Source of the DNA: Setophaga petechia
Lineage: Eukaryota; Chordata; Aves; Passeriformes; Parulidae
Assembly: GCA_024362935.1 (NCBI GenBank)
Contig: JANCRA010000014.1
Coordinates: 9,441,258-9,505,257 of the forward strand
Direction of reading: 5' to 3'
DNA length: 64,000 bases
The first letter of the stretch is position 1. Each line of letters opens with the position of its first letter. The notes below the pieces were generated by a model. It searched no databases, was not told where the DNA came from, and was given only the letters and a program-made list of their open reading frames with translations. Shown here piece by piece: positions 10,401-22,000 of the stretch. The translations under genes and the position numbers were made by a program.

Positions 10401-13400
10401 TTCAGTGCAGGCAGACCAAGGCTGCTCCCCTCAGTGACCTTTCTGCATGTGAGATTTCATCTCCTATTCCTGCTTGCTTATGTTTGTTTTGTGGGAGTCC
10501 TACTGAGAGTAAAGTGACTCAAAATACACAAATGGAGAGAAATAATTCAAACTGCATGTGATTTTAAACCTCCTTTTCAGTTGCAAATAGAAAGCTAAAA
10601 CTGGTTTGCCATTAACTTCTGGCTTTAAGCCGAAATGTCTGTGCCTTTGGGGAGCTCACAAAGGCTAACCTGGATTCAGGTGTGTTTCCTGAGCACCCAC
10701 ACATTTTGCCAGAAAAAGAGACCCAAGAGAACTGTGCTGTGTCAGCTTTTCTTACCCCAACTTTTCTTGGGGGCAATTAGAACTGCATAGCATCTCTGTG
10801 TGAATTAAATTTTATAACACCCCTGGCCCCATGCCCACGCTGCAATTTGCCTTCTTAAAAAGAAAAGTAATTCTAAAAATCTTTTTGCTGTTGAGAGCAG
10901 GATCCTGATGGTATCTATGTGACTGAGAGAGTGCCAGTAACACCAAATGAAGGTTTGACACTTGTTTAAACAAATTTGAGAGCTTGGGGGACATTTTCAG
11001 AACTGAACAACAGAGCTCCTTGAATCTCAGCAATGTGATTTCTTTTTTGTTAACTCCACCCCTGAGGATATTTTATGTTGCATGGAGCCATTGCTGATTT
11101 TGCTTGCTGGGCCTGTCTGCAGCACATCTCTGCTGTCTGCAGAATGGCCTTCAGTGAGGCCAGCCAAGGGCATTTTGAATGAAAGAAACACCAGGTAGCT
11201 TGAAAGTTATCTTACAAGTTGAGAGTAAAGACAACATTAAATTGCTTTCTAAATTTTTTCTGCTTTGATTCTTAAAGACTGAGTTGCTGTTTAAATATAT
11301 TAAATGTCACTCAGAATTGTTCTGGTTTTAGGTCATGTCCTTCCAACCAAACAGGAAATTTTTTTTTTGTTGTAAGTGATGGAATTCCATTTTACTCATC
11401 TGGTCCAGATGGTGTTTGACCTGCTTAGAGTTCATGTGCTATTGGAAAAAATATTGTGCTTAGCATACTATATGTGTAAATGATACAAAGTCATGAAGGC
11501 AGAGTCTCTGCGGGGATGGTCTGGACAGGAGGGCACAAATGGCACAGAACAACAGAACAATTTACATTAGAATGTGCCCTGCTTTATGTTTAATTGTTGC
11601 TTATCTAAAAAATTATTTTTGCAGCTTTACTGCTGTCTAAAAAATAAATCTAAGAAGAATGTTGTGTGAGATTTTCCTGCTTTCTGCTATGAAATAGTTG
11701 AGGTCAGCCTTTCACAGGAGTGGAAGCCTGTAATTGGAGACAGACCTGCTCAGTAACCAAAAATATTTTCTCTTTTTTCTTTTCCCCCTTTTCTCTGTCT
11801 TTTGTATGTTTTGTGTTCCTCTTTCTAGCTAAGGAAGCCTTATTGGTCTCCAGTGTCATTTTAGCAGCTGGATTAGTTCCAAAGGGTTTAGGCTCGGGCA
11901 AGCAGCATTGGGCTCTCAGCAAACTCTGCTGACAGCCACAGAATGTATGGCTGTGCCTCTCCAAGCCACGCTGTCATTCAGCCTGGATCTGGCCAGTGTT
12001 GGATTGCCTGCTATCCTCCATTGTTTGTGCAGCTTTTCCATTAGAACTTCTGTCAGTGGTGAGGTCAGATGGCAATGATGACATTCTTGGCATAGCTTCT
12101 TTTTTCATATCCTAAGAAAAAAATAATCCCATAGTAGCACTTAATTCAGTTTGAGTATTGCCTTATTTGTCCTACTGGCTTGATGGCTTATACTCCTCCT
12201 CCAGCTACTGTGACTACAGCCAGGCAAATGTCACAGGCTGGTATTTGCTGTTACTTGAATAAAGTTATCCTTGACCTCTCATAGTTGCTTTCTGTTGAAG
12301 ATTTTATTAGCCAATTTTTATTCCTGGTAAGGGAAGAAATGGTGGGAACATGGAGATGCAGAAATGGATGTACTGGCAGAACTGTGTGTGCTGACCAGTG
12401 CAGCTGGAGACAGAAACAGCTGCAGCAGGAACTGATCACACAGCACAGACCTGAGCAGGAGCTGCTGTGACAGGCAGGTGTGAGGATTAATATTCTGAGC
12501 AACCTTTCCATGTGGAGACCCAGCCTAGAAAACACACAGGGTAAAGCTGAACCAATGGCAGTTCAACTGGAAATCTGCACATCTGCTGTCAACTGCAGCT
12601 GTTTCTGACCTGTAAATGGTTGTTGCACCTTTATTATGATGTAAATCTTAAAATGGTAAACCTTGAAAGTAAACCTTAATTCATTAAATCATAGAAGACC
12701 TTTGGACAGGCTATGCAGCAGCTCTGGAGGCACTTCTTCAAGTGATGAAAGACTGGAAAAATCTGTTCTTGCATCATACTTTGAGAATTTCCTACTTGAA
12801 AACAGTGACATACTGACTGCTAGAAGTTTGTCTTGTCCTTTTCCAACACATTGCAAGAAACACTTGGCTGGTGGATACACCAGGGAGTTCTTGGAATATT
12901 TACAAACAGATCCTTTTATTGCTGTGAGAAAAAAATGATGATGCATGTAGGACCAAACTCAGCTATTCTGTGCTGTGTGTTTGTTGCAGTGGTTGTACCT
13001 CCTTGGCAGAGAAGAATCCATCACACCTTCTGTACCAAGCTGTAGTTAATTTAGGCAGCCAGCCCTGGCCTTTCATGCCTTGTCCTAAAACATGCTCTAT
13101 GCCAGCCTAAATCCTTGATGTTGGTGTTGCAGCCAGAACCTTGGGGATGTGGAGAAGCTGGATTTAGGAACTTTTGTCTTTGATTCCAGAACCTGCAGTC
13201 ATTAATGTGTGTAGGTATTTATTGAGAGATGCTGCAGTTGTTAATAGGTAGGGTGGTTATTGTTTTTTATAATTGCCTGTTTTCTAGAAAATATTTGCCT
13301 TCTCAACCATCAGGGTTTTCCACATGCTGCTTCCCTGTCTTTCCTGCTTTTTATTACAAAAAGGACCTTTCTAAGCCATCAGTCATTCATCATTCCACTG

Positions 13401-14514
13401 TCAGAAGAACTTGGAAGAGTCCTTGTTCCCTTTTCCCTCCAGCTTACTTCATATGACACCACTGATTATCCAGCACCACATTCCCAAGCAATATTTTCAT
13501 ATCAAGTCCTCTTTAGGTGCATCACTTTTCTTTGATCAAAAATTACAGAAAAGAACAAGCACAGACTACAAACATTCTTCCAGCTCTTACCAGCAGGTGT
13601 CACAGCAATGACAGGAAGGAAGAGGTAAGTATTTATTTTTCAGTGTCTAGTAATAAAAACCACAAATTAAATGAAAACTTTACATTTGCAGCTTGAGAAC
13701 TTGTATAGCCTGACTTTTCTAGTGGATCAATCTCTTCAAAAACAAGATCTATGGAACATCCAAGTCTTTGCAAAGTAGATATTTCTTTTCTATTGCTTTT
13801 GTATCTTAGTCTGGGGTTTTTTCCCTTCTGTTTGTTTTTGCACGTAGCAGGTGTTAACAAAAGTAACAGTAGGTTAGAGTAAAGTAACTTTTTAGAAGAT
13901 CTCTGCAATGGCAATGTTTTTTGTTTGTTAAGAATGACCGATAAAAATTATGTTTTTACCAGGCAGAATAAAGTTCTGAGTTAACTTCCTTAACCAGAGA
14001 AGTCTGTATGCAAAACTATGCATGAATTTAAATATATTGAATATCCTTTTTTTCTTTTCCATGGCCTTCTACATATCTTAATATTTCACTCACTACAGCA
14101 GTGGCTAGTTCCTGAATACTGTTATTGTAAATTAATTGAAGCCAAAGGGAAAGAAAAAAGGTAGGGACAAAACAGCTCAATCCTCACCTCATTCAGTCCA
14201 GTGGAGCATGTGGTAGATACAGAATATACATTGGTATTTTGAGTTAGGCAGGGAGAGAGAGAGGCCCAGACACAAGCAGCAGAAAGAAGACAGCACAAGT
14301 CTATGGTGAGGAATATTTTAAGGAAATACTGGCTACAATATGAGAATTAAAAGACCTTGATTTCTGCCAGCATTTCCTTTGGGTTTGGGTCCCAAGTGAA
14401 AACGTCTGGTTACTCTTCTGAAGGAACTGACTTTAGCAGGACATTCCTTTTCTCTGATGACCTGCAGCACCAAACCAGTGTGGTGCGAGGTAGAAGCGAC
14501 GTTTCCCCCTGCCT
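10400..14514. other. Intergenic AT-rich sequence
   Basis: No gene is supported. A plus-strand frame at 12663-12938 (91 codons) has a protein-like composition and an acceptor-like 'catag' near 12716, but I do not recognise it. Other frames are short. T-rich tracts occur near 11360 and 11765-11790. Confidence 0.6.
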
Positions 14515-14985
14515 GGAATGAAGCCCGGGCTCCGCGCCGCGCTCCGCCCGCCCCGGCTGGGCAGATCCGCTCCCGTCCCACCGCGGCGCCCCAGCGGAGC
14601 AGCCTCCAGCCCATTTGCATCTGAAAGGCGACTTGAACTGACGGCAAAGGAGGCGCAGTCAATGGCTCATTGCTGGTGTCGGTGTGTGCTAATTATACCC
14701 CGGGTAATCACCCTACAGAACATGTGAACGGCTTTCAAACCGCCGGCGCTATTTTTACTAAAGCCCGGCTATATTTACCGTGCTTCGGCTGCTGCCACTC
14801 GAGCATCCCCTCTCGGGTGTATTTATAGCCAAACGCAGCTGAAGGTAATGGGCCGGGACAGGCGCTCCGAGGGCCGCAAATCCCAGCCTGGCCGGGATCC
14901 CGGCTCTGCTCTCCGCCGCAGGTGAGCGTGGCAGCCAAAGGAGCTTCTGCCTCCGCGCTCGGCTCCGAACAGCCCCGCACCGCGC
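14515..14985. promoter_or_regulatory. CpG-rich island, candidate promoter or enhancer
   Basis: CpG density is high at 14525-14595 and again at 14830-15000. Between them are several recognised motifs: a perfect octamer ATGCAAAT on the minus strand at 14620-14613; A/T elements CTATTTTTAC (14749-14758) and CTATATTTAC (14769-14778), close to MEF2 and forkhead sites and 20 bp apart; and CTATAAATAC on the minus strand at 14828-14819, a good TATA box. If used, the TATA box would start minus-strand transcription near 14795, heading away from NFATC3. No coding first exon is identified. Confidence 0.45.
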
Positions 14986-15547
14986 TGGGTAAGGAACGGC
15001 CCGGCAGGAAACTGCAGGGGAAATAAAAACCTTTTCAGGAGCACCACGAGCGCTGAGATGAGATTCACACTGTAAGGCCTGGCTGTACCCACAGGGACTT
15101 CCCTCGGTGCTGCCTGATCAGCCAGGATTTGGCAAGTAATAAAACTTTGTTGGAATTTCACATTTATTTCAGAAACTGTTTAACTATATCTTGCCTGTGA
15201 TAATATCCTTTCAGGAATGGGAATTGCTTTTTCTGATGAACTCCCTTGAATAATAATTTCGGGAAAAATCCTTCAAAAGAATCTCGTGATCGTCGAACTG
15301 AAGCAATAACGCTTGCAGGTGGGGAAGCAGCAGCATGGAGCAGGCCGGTGCTCTGCCAGCACTGCCAATCAGCCCTTAGGCAGTGAAGGTCACTGCTGCT
15401 GGCTCCAGTCTGAGCCCCAGCCTCTGTCAGATCACCTTCCAGGGGGAATATCCAATGGCCCTCGGTTCCCCTGTCCCAGCCTGGCACAGCTGGTCACCGC
15501 TGCATCACAAATGGAGTTTCTTCCCACTACATCTGGTCTGCATTTCA
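14985..15547. other. Noncoding stretch between CpG island and NFATC3 3' end
   Basis: The base composition is intermediate and I recognise no coding exon. A plus-strand frame at 15313-15552 (79 codons) and a minus-strand frame at 15164-15487 overlap each other and resemble no family I know. Confidence 0.5.
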
Positions 15548-15630
15548 AATAAATGACAATGTATTTGCGTTATTTTTATTTATTTGAACACTATGATTTA
15601 AGAGCCTAAATGCAAGTTTTTCCCTTTATT
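15548..15630. terminator. Cluster of poly(A) signals on both strands
   Basis: Minus strand: AATAAA at 15630-15625 and overlapping AATAAATAAA at 15584-15575, suited to end NFATC3. Plus strand: AATAAA at 15548-15553 followed within 10-35 bases by a T/GT-rich stretch, the usual downstream element. The plus-strand downstream element is the reverse complement of part of the minus-strand signal. This could mark convergent transcript ends, but no plus-strand gene has been identified. Confidence 0.5.
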
Positions 15631-18600
15631 TCTGCAAGTAGCACTGCAATCATAACTTACAAAAATGTTTAAAATACAAAATGTACATGAAATTACAATA
15701 CAAGGCTCTGTAAACATCTAGAACTTAATCTTTATTGTCCCACATTTTTAAATATAAAACTTCAATTTGAACGATTTCCGAACCTCAAGGAATGACATCC
15801 ATTATGAGTATCAAAAATAGAGTTTCAAAGCTTTGTATCAGAACAAAACCATTTTTTCATTCTTTGGTTTAAAAAGGGTGGCAGTTCCCCTGATAACAGG
15901 TAAGTTTTACTACAGAAATTCAGATTTCTAGTTTATGGTAATTTCAGAACTCACCCCCGTCCCCCTGGATTAATATACTACCCCCTTTTTTTTTCCCCAA
16001 ACATTGATCTTTGACCCTCCTTATAGAAAAGCTACCTCATCATTAAGGCTTTCCTTCAGGATAATCTAAGTTATTAAAAATTTTTGGGAAAGTACTCAGG
16101 GAGAAGACAGGACTTAAGGACAAGGAAGTGGATGCCAACAAAATATTAACAGTTGCCGGGTTCTGTTGTTTAATTAAATTTGCATAGTCCAATAGAGATC
16201 ATGTGCTTTTTATACCACTAAAATTATACAAGATTAACAGTCTTTATCTACGTTATCACACAAGCTAAAATAAAATTAAGACCCTTGTATTGAAGCTTTT
16301 ACAAGGCAAATACAAAACTGCTTTAGTATCCAAAGCTATATTTTTTTAAATTTCATTTTTAAATAGGAAAGCATTTCTACGTCTACAGGCATCAAGGTAT
16401 TTAAAGGCATCAGAAAATTTAGTGCATAGCAACTCCGGATTGTTTGGGCTCCTATATTTTAGGTACAGTGTGAATTCCAGCTACTTGGAGAACTTGCAAG
16501 GAGAGTCTGTACCAGCAGGATAAAGGAGCATAAATCCCATACAGTATGAAAAGCTTTTCAGTCAGAATTCTCCTACAAACAATGGTTAATGCAAAAGACC
16601 CAATACATGAATGAAAACTGGAACGTGCCTTGCCACCAGCACACACTGTGAGACAATGACATGGTTTACAGCATTGTGTGGTTTGGTTTGTTTTGAAGGT
16701 GTTAAAAACACAAGTAGATGTATTTCTGAGCATGTGAGTTCTTTCTAGGACCTTTAACATACACAAGTAGAGGACAGAGTAAAGCACCATTGCTGAGGGA
16801 CAATTACAATATCACACTTTCCAGATTCCAGCCCTGCCAATCATTTCCTGCAAATGTCAAGATTTGCACCACTCAACAGTACATTCACAAAAAAGATGCT
16901 TAAGATTCCCAGCAGGTACATAGTGGCCTTGCATTAAGTTGTTTGAAATAATTATGATACATCAAGTTTGTAGCCTCAGGCTGCACTCTTAAAAGGAAGT
17001 ACATGATAAAATTACAATTTTACTCACTTAATATGGTCTTTAAAAGTTCATGATTCAGCTGTTACAGAGATGGGATTACAGCTATGGTATTGCTTGGGCA
17101 CTGACTTCACTGCAGGTGTAAGGTTCTGCCTGCAAAAGGCTCAGTGGAAAGTTTTCCCCACCACTGTTTGCCACAATGCAGCATCAGCAGGAGCTGTGTT
17201 TGCTTTCCCAGGTGTTACACTCAGCACTGCTCTCCACTGTCAGACCCTTTCATTCATCTGAAGCTGACAAAGGGCACGTGCTCCCCATGTGTGAACTGCT
17301 ACAATGGCTACACTTGTCTGAACTGGATCCAATGCAAACATATTTTCCCGTTTTCTAATTCTTTGTATTAATTCACTGTTAATTTTTGTTAGATTGTCAT
17401 GGCTCACCCAAATGAGCAACTAAAAGGAACACCTTGGATGTTCTGAGGGTCCCTGTACTGCTGACCTTTGCCATGGCTGGCATACCCTGTGTGTTCCATG
17501 GAGGGAAGCTCTGTAATGAGTGATTCCTGGGGGAGGGAGAAGGCTGTGGCCTCCACAGGCAGTGCTGGATCCTCTCCACAGTGTCTAACTGGAAAGGCCA
17601 GAGATTTTTAAGTAATGATGTAAACAGGTTGTTTCAAATTCAGATTATGGGGATAAAGGAGATGCATCCTCAGAGCACAGCACGGAGTTTACTGCTGCTG
17701 CTGAATCTTGTGTATTTCTTTGGTAGCTCCTGCTTCACACCTTTGACATTAAACATGGACACATGGTACTGCCTAACCACTCATTCACAGTAAATTACTT
17801 TTAGCAAAGTCACATTTACAAACAGCCAGAATTTAAGGAACTGTAACTGTCATCTCCTTAGGAGTTCCAAGTGGCATGGTTGGGCATAAGCCTATAAAAG
17901 ATACAGATGTGATCAAGTGATCTATTGCATTGAAAACTTGAATGCCACTGAATTGGTGATTTCAAACCCATATTCTGCAGGGATAATGGGAATATTTAGA
18001 TCCTCAGCAAACATTAAATTTTCTCCTGTATCTAACATGGCTTTGATGTTGCTGTTCTCTAATCTAAAACCCTACTGCTCAAATTTGATTACAAATGTAA
18101 CTTGCTAAGAAAAAAGCTATTTCAAGAAGGAGCCTGTGCTAATAAAGATCAGGAAGATTATCCACAAAGGTAAAAAAGTTAAATTTTGGAATGTAATTTC
18201 TATCCCAACACTTTCATGATGGAATGGTCTTTTTGCAGCCTATCAAGTAACATCTTCAGTTTATAAACAAGTGCAGATCTACATTTGGCTTGCTTCCTAT
18301 GAATCTAAGAAAGAAAACACTACAGTATTCATATACACAATGGCTTCCATGGCATTGGCTTCAGATGACAGGTACAACTTGCCACTGGAAGATCTTATTA
18401 AGAAAAAAAAAAAAGAAACAACAGAAGCTTTAAAGGCTTTCCAAAATGACCAAAAGGTGTTACAAATCATCAGTTACAAACTATACTACCTCTAAGGGCA
18501 AGCAGCACACTGAAGGTGTGCATTAAATCTTCCACGTTCAGGACTGTGAATATTATAAGAGCAAACTAACACCTCCACACATCTGAAGCACTTAAAATAT

Positions 18601-18904
18601 AAAAGTATTCTATTTAAATGCAAAAAGCAAAGCTTGTTTGTAACTTTAAAACAGTTAAAATATCTGGTGTAGATTCTGTGTGTCCATTTTAAGAAGTCTC
18701 TTTACAGCATCTGAGGAACTATAATTAAAATGCTCTGTCTCTACATCAAAAACGTAACCCACTAAAAGGGCTTTGCAAGGATCCACTGTTCCAGTTCATA
18801 AAGGCCACAGAGTTGGAAGCACAGTAAGTCTAAAGAGGAAGAGGATGAAGAAATATTCAGAGAACTGTGACGTTTTCATGGATGTTGAGTCGTTAGCTTA
18901 TCCA
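15575..18904 (-). other. NFATC3: NFATC3 3' UTR (inferred)
   Basis: This is AT-rich sequence directly following the stop codon with no intron signal or coding potential, running to a cluster of minus-strand AATAAA signals at 15630-15625 and 15584-15575. An additional AATAAA at 15736-15731 could give a slightly shorter end. A UTR of about 3.3 kb fits the long 3' UTRs known for NFATC3 transcripts. Open frames of 60-112 codons inside it are short and unconvincing. The exact cleavage site is inferred. Confidence 0.65.
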
Positions 18905-19029
18905 CTACTGGATTCCATCAGATATTCTCGTCTCCAGAGACCCAGGACACGGATGTGCAGGCTGGCTGGCCACTGGTGCTCCATGTGACACTGAGATCTG
19001 GGACATATCTCTTCCTATGATCTCATTCA
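18905..19029 (-). CDS. NFATC3: NFATC3 exon 10: C-terminus and stop
   Basis: This 125-nt coding part completes V920 and encodes 921-960, [20 protein letters not shown] followed by a short divergent tail ending SDGIQ, with stop TAG at 18905-18907. The [14 protein letters not shown] block is the conserved NFATC3 end. The last residues resemble the mammalian SDGL-type ending only loosely. The acceptor is tttttttatag at 19030-19031 and the phase fits the exon 9 donor. It was found by matching the expected end of the protein. Confidence 0.93.
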
Positions 19030-22000
19030 CTATAAAAAAAGAAGAAAATTAAAAATTGACAGTTTTTATCATTTCCAAAAGGCAGAACTCATCAACATAA
19101 CCCTTTTAAAAATAAATACTTTCAGAGCTAAGCCTTGATGCTGTTATGTAACAGGAGATGAATGAGGAGCTGGCTTCAGCAACAGTTAAGCAAGGGGGGA
19201 AATACATCCTGCCATAATCCATGCAGGAGAATCCCTAAGCTCCTTGAAGAAAATAAGCACACGAGCACTCATGACACACAGGTAACTGAAAGGCACAGCA
19301 CAGGTCAGGTTCATGGAGATTTCCCCACAGAACTCCTTCTGTTCAAGAGTGTGACAAGCACAACAAATAACTCTAGCAATTCCTGACTCTTTCAGGCTAC
19401 TTACAGAACCTCCTAAGAACCTGGATTCAGGTTAAGAGAATATTCTTTTTAAACACTACATACCTATTAACTGGGCCAGTTTTCTGTATACTTGCATTTC
19501 TGAAACCACAGTAACTGAATTATATCAGTAAATTTCCCTACAGTGAAGATTCAGGATGGACTAATATACAGGCCAGTTTGTGCGTTAACTTCAGTCAGGT
19601 TTAATCAACTTGTACTATTTAAAAGTGAGGGACACCTCCATGAATGTGACAAAGTTAACCTAGGTTATTAAGAAATTACAATCTTGAAGTCCTACTCTAA
19701 ATCCTATGTCATTAAATGCAGGACAATTGAGGTTGGAAGATGATAAAAATTGTAATTTTAAAGGCTAAGTGTAAAAGCAGCGACAGAAATGTCTATTTTA
19801 CAAAAACAGATCTTGGTAATGTTATCAAAGAAAACTGAATAACATTCTACATGGACATGAAAAGTATCACATTAAATAATAATGACAAATTTTAGAAAAA
19901 TATTGGACCATAACCACAATCTAAATTATTATTTCATTGTTAGAAGCAAGGAGTCCTGTTGATTCCCATTACTGAGTGGGCAGTAGGTTATATCATCTCT
20001 TTCTCAGCAAGGCTTTGAATAGGCTGAATTCTGGAGGCTTTTCCTTAATCATTGCATGAGTTTGCTTGGACCTTCTATAAACAGGTATTTAATGGATCCT
20101 TTTGTTGACTAAGGACCATTTTTATGTTTAGAACATTTTGTTCTGCTAATAAGCTGCTTCTATTGAACACCTTAGCAGATCTGGAACCCAGGCTTTTGCT
20201 ACTTTGTTCTCCATTGGGTAATTTTACAGAATAGTGTTGATGCTGTTCTGTATCTGTATATAAGCTGTTGAAGCTTTCTTAATGCTTCCTTAATTTTCTA
20301 CAGCAGGATTTACTTTCCTACCAACTATTTCTGTCTGGTAGAAGCATAACAAAACCAATCTACAGCTGGTGTAAATTGTGTTTCTAGCACTGAACAGCCT
20401 GAGCATTGCCCTTTGTGGCAGTAGGATCCATAAGTGGTTCAGATGTATAAATGTATCAATATTGTGAACATGTATGTATAAATGTATTAATATTGTGAAT
20501 ATGCTGAAGTCCATGTAACTTAGAAAATTCAGCTCTGAAAAGAGGTTGTGTCACTCAGGCAAGCATTCAAACCACCTCCTGCACAGCCCCAAGTGTAATG
20601 GAGGAGGAGTTTGCCATCCACCCCTGCAATGGTTTTCTCTTCAGGAGTGCAAGGACAGCTTGTTACACCCCTGGTATTGAACCCAAGGGTTCTACCAGGT
20701 CACACACACCATGGAAAAGCCAATTCCCTCAAGCATGACAAGATGTGCAATTCATCTGGCTTAGACAAGCCTGTCATTCAATGAACCTAACTGCACGAGG
20801 ACCCTGGACACTGTGACTGCAGGCAGGGCACTTTCCTGAGTATTTTTACTAGGCCAACACAATACACAAGTAAACAACTGCTATAAAACCCCACAACTTT
20901 TTGTTTTTTAAACAAATGATAGATGCTTATTCATAGGAACTGTGCTCCACCAGCTTCTGCCAGGGCATTCATTAGTTTGCTCTCAGGAGCTCCAACAGCT
21001 CTTATCTACTGAACAGTAGCTTTGTGTAAACCCAGTGTCCCAGCTGTTCAGTACTGCTAAAACTTTCATGAGTGCTACAAGAAAAACATTATCAATAACA
21101 TTCTGGAGTTCAGTATTTTGACATTATTAGTTACTTCCCTTATGTTTTGATGGCTGATCTGTATCTGTTCTAGCACCATCAGCACAAACTGGTCTGTCCT
21201 GCAATGTTTTGTAGTTCCCACAGGCAGAGGTGTTTACTGAACAGCACGTAGCCATTGGCACTGCATTCTCCTTAGAACACATTACACTGAAGACAATAGT
21301 TGGTCACATGGGGTTTTATTTACCAAACTTCTGCAGAACTCATTATGTAGAATATTAAAGCTACAGGTTAGTTTGTGTTGCTTTATTCTGAATAATCACT
21401 GATTTTTTTATAAGAAGCTGTAGCTCAGTGGGGTTTTTTTGCAATATTTTTAGCATGTGGTGAATACAGATTTATCTGGTTTACATGGATTTCCATTAGA
21501 AACATCTACCATTTCTTGGGCAAATGCAGGCAAGTATCTTCATTATAACAAAGAACTCTAGTGGAGGAACCTTACTTGTCCCAGTGACTTTGCAAGAGCT
21601 GCTAATTTATAAAACCAACCAGTATTCAAGTGTGCTTTTTTCAAAATAAGATGTAAATCAGTGTTCTGCCAGAGCACCTTGCAGGCCTCAATAAAGGCTG
21701 AAAATGCTTTTCCTGCTGTGTCTGACTAAGGTGTTTTTTCACAGACCTTGGACTCCCAATTAACACATCTTCCTATTCTGCACTTTCCAGGAATGTCCAT
21801 TTCAACTGTCTGTAACTCTGTACCCAACAAATGGACTGGGGGGAGCCTGCAGACTCCAGAAGACTCTCCACTGTTTAGATAAGGTACAGATGAAGATAAA
21901 AATAAAGGCTTCAAAGAAAGGAGAACTTGCAGAAGGCAGTAGCTCAGATCAGTCTCTAATCTTTCATGGCACATATAATATTCATATAATACCAGCATTA

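Noticed and set aside
14333..14662. 109-codon minus-strand frame starting inside the 14.5 kb CpG island
   Set aside because: It begins with a non-ATG codon and its first half is composition-driven Gly/Ala/Arg. It is kept only as part of the promoter question, not as a gene.
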